This document shows, piece after piece, positions 1-7,244 of a stretch of 9,343 nt of DNA. Under the pieces are notes generated by a model. That model was not told the origin of the DNA. It saw only the letters and a list, made by a program, of their open reading frames with translations, and ran no database searches. The stretch comes from JBFHES01 sp041584015 (GTDB taxonomy: Bacteria > Bacteroidota > Bacteroidia > Bacteroidales > M50B96): contig JBFHES010000187.1 in the NCBI GenBank assembly GCA_041584015.1, positions 1 through 9,343 of the forward strand, in the 5' to 3' direction. The first letter of the stretch is position 1, and each line of letters begins with the position of its first letter. Both the position numbers and the translations under genes were made by a program.

Positions 1-83
1 ACATAGGCTTCCTTCTTAATGCAGCTTGTAAGGCTGATGGTCATCAATCCAATGATTAAAAATCTTAAGAAATAGGTTCTCAT
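1..83 (-). CDS. N-terminus of a lipoprotein, cut by the left edge
   Basis: Reading leftwards from the ATG at 83-81 gives 27 codons without a stop. They begin MRTYFLRFLIIGLMTISLTS and continue CIKKEAY to the window edge. This is a textbook lipoprotein signal: a positively charged start, a hydrophobic core, and the lipobox L-T-S-C with Cys21 as the lipidation site. The start lies only 1 nt beyond the stop codon (87-85) of the upstream barrel gene, so the two are almost certainly co-transcribed and probably translationally coupled. The two residues after the Cys pair are lysines, so it lacks an acidic surface-export signal directly after the Cys. The mature part is outside the window, so its function cannot be told. 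Confidence rests on the signal peptide and spacing, not on homology. Confidence 0.72.
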   Translation of the reverse strand, partial: MRTYFLRFLIIGLMTISLTSCIKKEAY

Positions 84-84
84 G

Positions 85-771
85 CTAGTCATTTTTAAAG
101 GTGTAAGCAATACTTAAGGATGGCGAAACGATAAACTGTTTCTTATTCTCGAAGTGGTTAATCTGGTAGATTGGAGTTAACTCACAGTTAAGCCAGAAAT
201 CACCGGCAAATTTCCAGCTTACACCGGCATGACCTAGCAATCCGATACCCGATGCATACTTAATGCCTTCATCAGTTTCGAAACCTTCTTCGAGTCCAAC
301 TAATGAACCAATTCCGGCATAATAGCTTAGTCCGGGTTTAATCTGTTTTTGATAAATTGTTGAGAGGCCAAAACCTGTACCGCCACCAAGTCCTCCAGTT
401 GCAATTCCTACTCGTGGCAGGAACAGGAGCCAGCTTTTGCTGTTCAAGGGCAAAGCAAACTGGGCCGTTAAGGCAGCACCAGCGCGTAGGCTATTTTCAC
501 GTTGTTCAATGTCTGTCCAGCCTTTTACATTCAACGAGAACTTATCACTAAAACCATAACTAAGCTGCCCAATGGCCGCAAAAGTTGTATACGATCCTCC
601 AAGCATATGAGGGCGTGCCTCAGGCAATAAACCAATTCCTCCTTGTAGATCGAATTCATTTTTAAGTAAGGGCTTAACAGGCAGGTTAACCGCAGGGCTA
701 TAAATAACGCTATCTGAACAGTGGGTAAATAAGCCTAGTACTAGAAATAACAATAGTATTCGTTTTATCAT
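85..771 (-). CDS. small outer-membrane beta-barrel-like protein with lipoprotein-type signal
   Basis: The 228-residue product starts with a short signal (residues 1-17) ending at Cys18 in the sequence L-F-T-H-C-S-D-S. The His just before the Cys is atypical for a lipobox, which normally has Gly, Ala or Ser there, so lipidation is likely but not certain. The rest is rich in Gly and aromatics, with alternating hydrophobic and polar strands around residues 40-55, 64-83, 95-135, 146-160, 172-203 and 212-226. It ends in a strand with a near-terminal Phe (IAYTFKND). These are features of a small transmembrane beta-barrel. The start after the Cys (a Y-x-P stretch, then PLL and a strand beginning FDLQGG) resembles Bacteroidota proteins annotated only as outer-membrane beta-barrel lipoproteins. 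No substrate or enzymatic motif is visible. The gene is followed after 1 nt by another lipoprotein gene, suggesting a paired envelope function. The fold is inference from pattern. Confidence 0.62.
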   Translation of the reverse strand: MIKRILLLFLVLGLFTHCSDSVIYSPAVNLPVKPLLKNEFDLQGGIGLLPEARPHMLGGSYTTFAAIGQLSYGFSDKFSLNVKGWTDIEQRENSLRAGAALTAQFALPLNSKSWLLFLPRVGIATGGLGGGTGFGLSTIYQKQIKPGLSYYAGIGSLVGLEEGFETDEGIKYASGIGLLGHAGVSWKFAGDFWLNCELTPIYQINHFENKKQFIVSPSLSIAYTFKND

Positions 772-814
772 GTTCCTGAATTTTAATGTTATCAGTTAAT
801 GTTTGTCAACCAGC

Positions 815-842
815 TTGTTGCTTTTTCACCGATCTGCAACAA
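815..842 (-). terminator. hairpin downstream of the serine hydrolase gene (weak terminator candidate)
   Basis: TTGTTGC (815-821) and GCAACAA (836-842) are perfect 7-bp inverted arms around a 14-nt loop. The structure lies 12 nt past the stop codon of the serine hydrolase gene and 43 nt before the start codon of the barrel gene. On the minus strand it is not followed by a U-tract, so it is not a canonical intrinsic terminator. It could instead be a processing or 3'-end stabilising hairpin, or part of the barrel gene's leader. A TTGACA-like box (809-804) with a TTAAAA (786-781) 17 nt further on also lies in this gap. That spacing is E. coli-like rather than Bacteroidota-like, so I do not call a promoter. 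Confidence 0.3.
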
Positions 843-854
843 TTACATCAGTGT

Positions 855-2168
855 TTATTCTTTTACAAATTTGATTGATTGGTAATAGTTATTGTTATGT
901 AAAACTAACAAGTAAATACCACTATTCAAAGTAAGCAATTTCAAATTAGTTTGATTGGCATTGAAACTACCTTGCTGAATGATCTCACCCAAGGGGTTAA
1001 TGATGGAATAGTTGGTTGATCCCGTAAGTTGATCTGAGCATTGCAAGCGCATGATGTCTTTCACCGGGTTTGGGTAAGCTACAAATTTTAATTTCTCATC
1101 TGTTGTCTGATTGTTGGCCAGCGAACCGCAATCCAGGTCGTTTATGTATTCCCATATTTTATCGTTAAAAGTAAAGGGCACAATGGAATTATCCGGTGCA
1201 TCGCCCGTTCTTATCCAAACCATATTTTGCGACGGAACAATATTTATGAATTGTCCGTTTTTGCCCAGGGCTGAAATCATGTCGTTTGGTGCATTGGGGT
1301 TCATACTTCCGGAAAAAACAAACTGGCTTTGTGGAATCATAAACTCGCTTTTACCGTTTAGCCACCATAAATAACCATAGGCTTTGTTAAGGTTTTGCGA
1401 TGTATTAATCATCTCGTTAAAATAGCTGCTGTCACTTAAAACGGCATTCCCGTTCCAGTTTCCTTTGTTCAAAACCAGCAAGCCAAATCTGGCCATACTT
1501 CTGGCCGTGCTAAAAAAGACATTGTTGTATCCTTGCGGAATATACAAACCATCCATGCCAGTGGTGTTCTTTAATTTAAGACTGGTGTACAAATTTAGTG
1601 TTTGTCCGGTGGCATTTTCAATTACATTGTCCAGGAGGGTGTAAGGCGCGTTATGATAGGCCCATCTTGTACCGGCATCTGCCAAATACTGCAAGCAGGT
1701 GTCGTCGGTGCAATACGGATCAGCGAGGCCGTCGTTTAATCCGCTGGTCATTGTTAATTGATGTCGGATGCTAATTTGCTTTTCCTGACTTGCAGCGCAA
1801 CTGGTCCATCCATCGCCTAAATAAGTTGCTGCAGTATCCGTTATATTTAAGTAATTTTCTTGTTGTGCAATACCCACCATAAAGGCCGTTAAGGTTTTAC
1901 CTGCCGATGCCCAATACCAAACTGAACTTTCGGAATGACCATTAAAATATTGTTCCAGCACAATTTTACCATCCTTAAGTAAAATGAAAGCTTTGGTACT
2001 GTTGCTATCCAATAGTGTATAAAGACTATCAATTTTGTTTTGGCACCAACCTAAACTGGCAGGTGCTGTGGTGTCCCAATTATTTGAATTGTTTGGAGGA
2101 AAATACAACTGAGCCTTGGCGCTTGTTAATAGTACTCCCAGAAGTAGCAGTAGGAAAGCCTGTTTCAT
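855..2168 (-). CDS. T9SS-secreted serine hydrolase, beta-lactamase/esterase superfamily (SxxK)
   Basis: This 437-residue protein belongs to the penicillin-binding/class C beta-lactamase-like serine hydrolases (COG1680 type), which include esterases, D-aminopeptidases and amidases as well as lactamases. All three active-site boxes are visible: S88-A-G-K91 (nucleophile and base), Y171-H-N173 (YxN motif) and K303-N-G305 in the KTG position. Supporting family motifs are LTMTSGL (138-144) and YGYLWW (264-269). A Sec signal peptide covers residues 1-19, cleaved at A-K-A/Q. After the catalytic domain (about 40-345) comes a linker, then a type A T9SS sorting domain (about 362-437) that starts FVAYPNP and ends SIKFVKE. 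The mature enzyme should therefore cross the outer membrane and be released or anchored at the surface. Surface export argues for hydrolysis of an external ester or amide rather than for cell-wall synthesis. The substrate cannot be read from sequence. The gap to the preceding gene is 59 nt, so it may have its own promoter. Confidence 0.9.
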   Translation of the reverse strand: MKQAFLLLLLGVLLTSAKAQLYFPPNNSNNWDTTAPASLGWCQNKIDSLYTLLDSNSTKAFILLKDGKIVLEQYFNGHSESSVWYWASAGKTLTAFMVGIAQQENYLNITDTAATYLGDGWTSCAASQEKQISIRHQLTMTSGLNDGLADPYCTDDTCLQYLADAGTRWAYHNAPYTLLDNVIENATGQTLNLYTSLKLKNTTGMDGLYIPQGYNNVFFSTARSMARFGLLVLNKGNWNGNAVLSDSSYFNEMINTSQNLNKAYGYLWWLNGKSEFMIPQSQFVFSGSMNPNAPNDMISALGKNGQFINIVPSQNMVWIRTGDAPDNSIVPFTFNDKIWEYINDLDCGSLANNQTTDEKLKFVAYPNPVKDIMRLQCSDQLTGSTNYSIINPLGEIIQQGSFNANQTNLKLLTLNSGIYLLVLHNNNYYQSIKFVKE

Positions 2169-2227
2169 TATTTGTCAATTTAGGTGTTGAACTCTAACTA
2201 TTCTAACAGGTACAACAGCAAGAACGT

Positions 2228-2857
2228 TTATTTTACTTTAAAAGTATTATTAATTATTTCTAAGGCTTCTAAACTTTCAGCAGAATCGGAGCCATCGTCA
2301 TTCTTCGAATCTTGAAATGCAATAAAATGAGTTTTGAAGTCTCTGGTTTTTATATGGTAGATATCGAAGGTTAATGCGGAACCTAAAATGGTCACATCTA
2401 TTCTTCTTCCACTTAATCCTGTAGCTCCAAGTTTTAAGTTCTTTTTTGAAAGCTCGCAGTTTTCATCACCAAAGTCAGTCATCAGATCTTTAACAAATTC
2501 ATCTAAATCTATTGTTACGCTAAACTCGAAATACATAATTACAAATGTGCTACCATCAAGGGTCCAGCTTCTTAAGCCGGTATTTTCACTGTGTTCAAAA
2601 GCCAATTGTTTTGGATAATCAAAAGACACCGCTCCAAAATCGAAGCTTAAATAGTTGGAGGCTTTTACCACAATCGTATCATTGTTATGTAGTAAGGTGT
2701 CGCCTTCCATTACAGAGAATTGAGCTCCGTTTACAAATACATCAAACCTAAGTAAGGGCTGACTTGAAGTCTGTTCCGATTGCGCCAACAAATTACCGGC
2801 AAGAATTGGTAAAGTAAGCAAACACAGTAATGCTTTTTTAACAGTTAGTCGTTTCAT
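2228..2857 (-). CDS. small exported protein of unknown function, possible PsbP/DUF1795-like fold
   Basis: The product is 209 residues with a Sec signal peptide (1-25, cleavage at L-L-A/Q26) and no lipobox, so it is probably a soluble periplasmic protein. I do not recognise a named family. The mature part has the layout of PsbP/DUF1795-like proteins. It has an early aromatic strand SFDYPK (78-83), then a strand FVIMYFEFSV (105-114), a helix DEFVKDLM (119-126), a middle motif around SGRRIDVTI (149-157), paired strands (162-183), and a C-terminal helix ending LEIINNTFKV (199-208). The last element matches the 'I-x-x-S/T-F' ending common in that fold. This is inferred from arrangement only. The gene starts 11 nt after the stop of the DUF4838 lipoprotein gene with no visible terminator between them, so the two should share a transcript and perhaps a process. 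A low-complexity acidic loop (SKNDDGSDSAES) precedes the final helix. Confidence 0.75.
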   Translation of the reverse strand: MKRLTVKKALLCLLTLPILAGNLLAQSEQTSSQPLLRFDVFVNGAQFSVMEGDTLLHNNDTIVVKASNYLSFDFGAVSFDYPKQLAFEHSENTGLRSWTLDGSTFVIMYFEFSVTIDLDEFVKDLMTDFGDENCELSKKNLKLGATGLSGRRIDVTILGSALTFDIYHIKTRDFKTHFIAFQDSKNDDGSDSAESLEALEIINNTFKVK

Positions 2858-2868
2858 AGGGAATTGGT

Positions 2869-5121
2869 TTATTCAACTATTAGTTCGTCAATAAAAATCC
2901 ATGATGGGTTACCAAAACCCCTGTGCCACTCCGGACATTGCTTTAATGAAGTTGCCGTAACCCGAATGTATTGGGCCTGCACCTCCGGAAAAGTGATGTT
3001 GAAAGGAATGGCTTTCACCAGATAGGTTCTTATGTCGGTATTGCCTTTCATGCTTTTTACTTGCCTGTATTGATTCCCATCCATAGAAACCTCAACACTT
3101 ACTTCAACAGGTTGAAACACCCATGAATTTACTGCCTGCAAGAAATTCATGCTTAGTTGATTTATGTTTTCTACTTTTTGTAAATCAATCTCAACTTGCA
3201 TATCGTTGCCCTGAAAGCCCAGCCAATTGTTATGATAATCCAGATCGCCGAATAATCCATCTGTTAATGCTGCCGCACCACCCACCGGATAGGTCTCCGA
3301 AGGAGCTGTCAGACAAGTCACCTTTTTGCCCTTGGCCAGATTTGCCTTCGTCATCAGGCTTAGTTTATGGAGTACATATTTTTGGTAATCTTCTGTAAGG
3401 AAGTTACGCTCATTTATTCTTGTGGTGTTGGTAAGCTTTGAGTTTTCCACCATACGATCCAGGTACTCGAGCATGTCAGTGCGCAAGCTTAGCGTTTCGT
3501 TACTTTTATCAAGGTAGCTTAAGTTGCCGGTGTTTTTATTTAGGGCAATGTCAAGGTAGGCAAAATCTACAGCCAGACGTGTTCTTAAAACTCGTTTTAG
3601 GTAAAGCGAATCGCGCTGAACAGCTGCTTCCGCTTTGTCCATAAGTGCCTTGTACTTTTCTAACAGAGCTGGCGTAAGATAGGAGTCGTAATAATCCGAT
3701 GGATAACCATAGATGTTTAACCATTCCTCTGTTTTATGTTGAGCTAGTGCGGAGTGCATTTCTTGCCCATAACTTTTAATGTAAGGTGCTGCCGGGCCGT
3801 AATACTTGCTCAGGAAATCGTTAATGATTGAGTCGGCATTTGCATTCGGGTTCCACATCAACTTGGAGATTAGGTATTGCTTTAGTTCAGCTAGGTCTGA
3901 CCAGTTTCGGTTACTACCTTGCTGAAACATCATGTCTACCTTGTTCTCTTTAAAGAATTGGATGTTGGGTTGAAGGACATCAAAATTAGGAAAGGGTGTG
4001 AGGTAGTTTTTGAATTGCACTACATAGTCCCACACGAAAATGTTGCTTGTGAGTTTGCTCCAGTCTTGCATGTCTTTTACAAACCCAGCACTTCTCTTGT
4101 CTTCGGCCAGTGGCATGCTTCTGTTACATTCGATGGAACAAAACATGATATTCACATTTTCAAGTGGTTTAATGTTTTTAGGCGCCGAGCGAGTGAACTG
4201 ATATGCAAGCGTTGAAATGTGCTTGTCGGGAAATTCGCGAGCCAGCTCGTTTGCCATGAAAATATAGGCTCCGGAAACCGATTCGTATTTGTCGTAAAGT
4301 GCCTGACAATTACTGCACTCACAAAAATTGTAACAATCGTTTTGCGATACCGACCAGTACTTTTTATCCGGATGCTTTTCAATTTCTACGCTTAGATTTT
4401 CCTTAATGGTGTTTAATAGCTCGGGGTTGCTCAAACACAGTTGGCCATCTTTTAAACGATTATTGCCGTTGAGCGAAAAGAACTCAGGATGTTCATCAAA
4501 GTATTTTTCGGGAGCAATGAGTTTATTGAAGGTATGCACAAAACTACCCCATTCATCGAGGGTCTCAATTTTGTGCCAGTAACGGTATTTCTCATTGTAT
4601 AATCCCGGAAATAAGGTCCTGCGAAATGAGAATGCAGGATTGTAGGTATTATCAATATCGGGAAGTTTAATGGTGCTTGATTCGGGAATAAACTCTTCGC
4701 TAGCCGAAAGTAGTCTGCATCCCAGGTATTCCTCAATAAAGGTATAGGCTGCATATAAATTTGCTTTCCCATTTTTACCAGCTATTAGTAAATTATCTCC
4801 CGTGGTTTTAATGATGAATCCATCATCGTCAATGGAGTCTAACCCTATAGAAATAGAGGTGTCAAGAATACCAGCCTTGCCAAGTATGATTTGTTTCTTA
4901 CCGGGTTCTATGGTGGCAACAATGGTAAGTTTTGCTCCCGATACTTTGAAAATATACTGTTGTATTTCCTGCGCTGCTCTTTGAGTTAAGGTATCTGAGT
5001 TTTTGCTCACAACAATGGAGTAGTCTGATATTTTGTTTTTCACCAGAAAGTGGTTGGTGGCTGATTGCTCGCAGGAAGTAAGAATTGTTAGTGTTGCAAT
5101 TAGTAGGTAAATATATTTCAT
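2869..5121 (-). CDS. DUF4838 lipoprotein with GH67-N-like and discoidin-like domains
   Basis: The 750-residue protein starts with a clear lipoprotein signal (lipobox L-T-S-C17). Residues about 30-155 resemble the N-terminal alpha/beta domain found before the barrel in alpha-glucuronidases and hexosaminidases: a paired-strand core, AAQEIQQYIFKVSG, IILGKAG, and GKANLYAAYTFIEEYLGCR. Residues about 165-430 match DUF4838, a TIM-barrel-like domain of carbohydrate-active proteins. Its hallmark cysteine cluster is visible as C263-x3-C267-x-C269-x2-C272 after WSVSQND. A helical region (about 430-590) follows, then an F5/8 type C (discoidin-like) jelly roll (about 595-750) containing ALTDG, WLGFQGND and VEVSVEVSMDG, typical of glycan-binding modules on bacterial glycosidases. 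The likely role is binding or cleavage of a uronic-acid or amino-sugar-containing glycan at the cell envelope, but DUF4838 activity is not established to my knowledge. I cannot assign catalytic acids. The downstream partner gene is 11 nt away. The start ATG has no Shine-Dalgarno sequence. Confidence 0.9.
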   Translation of the reverse strand: MKYIYLLIATLTILTSCEQSATNHFLVKNKISDYSIVVSKNSDTLTQRAAQEIQQYIFKVSGAKLTIVATIEPGKKQIILGKAGILDTSISIGLDSIDDDGFIIKTTGDNLLIAGKNGKANLYAAYTFIEEYLGCRLLSASEEFIPESSTIKLPDIDNTYNPAFSFRRTLFPGLYNEKYRYWHKIETLDEWGSFVHTFNKLIAPEKYFDEHPEFFSLNGNNRLKDGQLCLSNPELLNTIKENLSVEIEKHPDKKYWSVSQNDCYNFCECSNCQALYDKYESVSGAYIFMANELAREFPDKHISTLAYQFTRSAPKNIKPLENVNIMFCSIECNRSMPLAEDKRSAGFVKDMQDWSKLTSNIFVWDYVVQFKNYLTPFPNFDVLQPNIQFFKENKVDMMFQQGSNRNWSDLAELKQYLISKLMWNPNANADSIINDFLSKYYGPAAPYIKSYGQEMHSALAQHKTEEWLNIYGYPSDYYDSYLTPALLEKYKALMDKAEAAVQRDSLYLKRVLRTRLAVDFAYLDIALNKNTGNLSYLDKSNETLSLRTDMLEYLDRMVENSKLTNTTRINERNFLTEDYQKYVLHKLSLMTKANLAKGKKVTCLTAPSETYPVGGAAALTDGLFGDLDYHNNWLGFQGNDMQVEIDLQKVENINQLSMNFLQAVNSWVFQPVEVSVEVSMDGNQYRQVKSMKGNTDIRTYLVKAIPFNITFPEVQAQYIRVTATSLKQCPEWHRGFGNPSWIFIDELIVE

Positions 5122-5165
5122 TGGATGCTAGAATATAATAAGATGATTAATTTTTATTAGTTAAT

Positions 5166-5183
5166 TATTGATGGAAATCAATA
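5166..5183 (-). terminator. AT-rich hairpin after the TPR/MORN gene (terminator candidate)
   Basis: TATTGAT (5166-5172) and ATCAATA (5177-5183) are perfect 7-bp arms around a 4-nt loop, 10 nt past the stop codon of the TPR/MORN gene. The stem is AT-rich and the following minus-strand sequence is A/T mixed rather than a clean U-run, so termination would be weak. It also lies 44 nt upstream of the DUF4838 start codon, so it could instead be an operator or leader element for that gene. The sequence alone does not separate these roles. Confidence 0.35.
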
Positions 5184-5193
5184 TGTCGATTGT

Positions 5194-7122
5194 TTAGTTT
5201 TGCTCATCCAGAAATGCTTTGGTGTATTTTCTTTGTTCAGTTTTACCTAGGAATGCAGGAGTGAAAATCCATGATTGAATTTTTGTTGATTTAAGCTTTG
5301 TGTCTAGCAGTTTCCTTTTTCCGTTCTCGTAAAATTTTCCGGACCTGAAGTTCCCGTTTTTATACTTTTCCTCAATAATAATGTCATCTGAACTTAGCGC
5401 CAACCAAATTCCGTGACGTTCGTAATTATTGAGTTTGCCAACAATTTGAATGGTGTTGTAGGTAGGGTTGGAGTTGGTATATTCCCATGATCCATTACCG
5501 TTGGGTAACAAGTCCTTGCCCTGTTCATCCTGGTATGATAGGATGTGAAAGTTGTGATGATTAAAAACAACTGTTGCTTTCAGCTGGCCATTGTCGTGAA
5601 AGAAAAAGGCAGAATCAATTAATTGATCATTCTTATAATGAAAGCGGGCCTTCAGGTTATTATTGTCATGATAAAATTCAAAGAGCCCTTCTTTTTGGCC
5701 AGCTTTGTATTCTCCTTTGGCCACAAGCGTTTCGTTGTTTAGATAATCATAAAATGCACCATCCTCATAATAGAGTACATCACGCGTTTCTTCAACATCG
5801 TAACGATATAGGTTGTGAACCTGTGCTATGTCCCATTCGCTTATGCGTACTATTACAGCTTCATTTGACAAGCTTATTTGCCAGGCTGAATCATAGTTAG
5901 TTTTATAATATGTTGGCTTTGCCCATACCTCATTAATGAATTCGTAGTTGTTCTTTGAATAATCAGCCAGTTCTTTAATCGCATGTATTTCTTCAGGTAA
6001 ACCAAGTTTCTTTCTTGCGGCATTGTTGCTGGTTTGCACTTCTATTAAAAAAGGGTTGCGACTTAAAATCTTCTCCGAGATGCTGCATATATTCTCATAG
6101 TCTTTAAACTCTTCAAATCCTTTTAAGGAATCGCGCAATTCGCTAATCGAATGTTTGGGTTTATCTAGCTGAAACCGAATGGGCAGGATATAGGTGTAAT
6201 CAACAGTTTGCCCGTTTAGCATGGCTGCCTGCTGAATATATTTACTTGCTGACTGTATCAGTAATTTCAAATCATTTTCAAAAACAGGATTTGTAGAATA
6301 TAGAAATTCAATATTCTCAATTGTCTTTGCTTTTGTAACGGTAAAGCTTGCAATTACATAGCCTTCCTCATTGTTTCTCAAGTTATCAATTGAATAAGTT
6401 ACGCGGCGTGTTAAATAGTTGACAATTGAGCTGTCTCTGTTATTTTTAAATTCGGGGGCAGTTGCCAGTTGTGGTGGAGTAGGGGCAAGTTCTTTATTTC
6501 GTAGATCAAGATCGGTGCAGTTGTAAAAGAACAAACGCTTGCTCGCCTTATTATGGTCGCGGGCATGCAGCCAGTCCAGGCAAGCTTCGGTTTTCATTTT
6601 CTGATTAAACAGCGCCAGACCTCTCCCATGATATCTCTTATAATCGAACTGATTGGCTCCAATAAGTACAGTATAGTCATGTTCCGCTTTTGCATACTTG
6701 CCTCTATCCAGGTTAAAAGCTGCGCGGTATTTATAGTAGTATAATTTCTTGGGCTGGAATTTAACGGCCATATCCAGATAATAGCTGGCCAGACTCATTT
6801 TCTTTAATTTGTCATAGGTCTGTCCCTTAAAATAAAAGTAGCGATTGTCTTTTGGAGCGAACTCATAGGCTTTCTCAATATCAATAATTGCCTTTTCGTA
6901 GGCTCCCAGATTATAGTGGCAATAGCTTCGCTTAAAATACGCGCTAAACTCAAACTCTCCTTTCTCAATGAGTTGGTCAAGGGCTTGAAGAGACGCTGCG
7001 TATTTTTTTTGTTCATACAAGCTCACTGCTGTATTGTACAATCTAACTGTTTCCTGAGCTTCTGTTTTTCCCAGCTGCAGGATTAGTATGCATATGGTTA
7101 AGATTAGTTTGATTGGTTTCAT
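5194..7122 (-). CDS. exported TPR protein with TonB-C-like and MORN-like domains
   Basis: I start this gene at the ATG at 7122 (642 residues). The longer open frame to 7164 would need a TTG and would put 14 polar residues before the signal. From the ATG, residues 1-22 form a good signal peptide (KPIKLILTICILILQLGK, cleavage at T-E-A/Q), so the product is probably periplasmic. Residues about 24-200 contain TPR-like helical pairs with typical spacing (for example AYFKRSYCHYNLGAYEKAI at about 61-79). Residues about 232-320 resemble a TonB C-terminal domain (EEGYVIASFTVTKAKTIENI, then a helix and ILPIRF). Residues about 324-390 are helical. Residues about 448-610 have MORN-variant-type repeats of the form 'GEYKxGxKEGLFEFYHDNNNL' and 'FFHDNGQLKA'. 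The protein may be a scaffold for envelope proteins. No enzymatic motif is present. It lies between two gene pairs and appears to be monocistronic. Confidence 0.82.
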   Translation of the reverse strand: MKPIKLILTICILILQLGKTEAQETVRLYNTAVSLYEQKKYAASLQALDQLIEKGEFEFSAYFKRSYCHYNLGAYEKAIIDIEKAYEFAPKDNRYFYFKGQTYDKLKKMSLASYYLDMAVKFQPKKLYYYKYRAAFNLDRGKYAKAEHDYTVLIGANQFDYKRYHGRGLALFNQKMKTEACLDWLHARDHNKASKRLFFYNCTDLDLRNKELAPTPPQLATAPEFKNNRDSSIVNYLTRRVTYSIDNLRNNEEGYVIASFTVTKAKTIENIEFLYSTNPVFENDLKLLIQSASKYIQQAAMLNGQTVDYTYILPIRFQLDKPKHSISELRDSLKGFEEFKDYENICSISEKILSRNPFLIEVQTSNNAARKKLGLPEEIHAIKELADYSKNNYEFINEVWAKPTYYKTNYDSAWQISLSNEAVIVRISEWDIAQVHNLYRYDVEETRDVLYYEDGAFYDYLNNETLVAKGEYKAGQKEGLFEFYHDNNNLKARFHYKNDQLIDSAFFFHDNGQLKATVVFNHHNFHILSYQDEQGKDLLPNGNGSWEYTNSNPTYNTIQIVGKLNNYERHGIWLALSSDDIIIEEKYKNGNFRSGKFYENGKRKLLDTKLKSTKIQSWIFTPAFLGKTEQRKYTKAFLDEQN

Positions 7123-7218
7123 GGGGAATGCTGCTGTGCTATTTTTGCTTATTGAGATCTTCAAAAAATTGTTTAGACCTTAAATATAGCATTTTGGCAT
7201 TAACCCAGAGACGAAAAT

Positions 7219-7244
7219 ATTAGTAGCTGTTTGCTGCAACTAAT
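7219..7244 (-). terminator. hairpin with U-rich tail at the end of the DUF6090-like gene
   Basis: ATTAGT (7219-7224) and ACTAAT (7239-7244) form a 6-bp stem that extends inward, after one mismatch, by two G-C pairs (7226-7227 with 7236-7237). On the minus strand it overlaps the stop codon of the DUF6090-like gene and is followed by ATATTTTC, a short U-rich run. This is the best intrinsic terminator candidate in the window and would close the esterase/DUF6090 unit. The stem is short, so confidence is modest. The rest of the 117-nt gap to the TPR/MORN gene holds a TATATTTA (7188-7181) that loosely resembles the Bacteroidota -7 box (TAnnTTTG), with no convincing -33 partner. Confidence 0.38.

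Noticed and set aside
357..551. Open reading frame on the plus strand inside the barrel gene
   Set aside because: It lies fully inside a well-supported minus-strand gene and has no signal, motif or family resemblance. The other plus-strand frames inside larger genes (for example 3123-3398, 3919-4215 and 5574-5900) were dropped for the same reason.
2193..2207. Direct repeat TCTAAC twice at 9-bp period upstream of the serine hydrolase gene
   Set aside because: Only two 6-bp copies in AT-rich DNA, at 25-39 bp from the start codon. Too short to separate from chance.
4152..4772. Minus-strand frames at 4152-4382 and 4452-4772 in another phase inside the DUF4838 gene
   Set aside because: Shadow frames. 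The continuous DUF4838 frame carries the recognised cysteine cluster and domain motifs across this stretch, so there is no frameshift.
2228..5121. Polysaccharide utilisation locus
   Set aside because: No SusC/SusD pair, no hybrid two-component or anti-sigma regulator, and no glycoside hydrolase of assigned activity accompany the DUF4838 gene.
2869..5121. Alpha-glucuronidase (GH67) assignment for the DUF4838 protein
   Set aside because: Only the N-terminal accessory domain resembles GH67. The central domain is DUF4838, and I could not identify the GH67 catalytic acids.
5194..7122. Toxin-antitoxin module suggested by MORN-variant repeats
   Set aside because: Some MORN_2 proteins carry the label 'toxin-antitoxin system YwqK family antitoxin', but here the repeats are the end of a large exported TPR protein with no small toxin partner.
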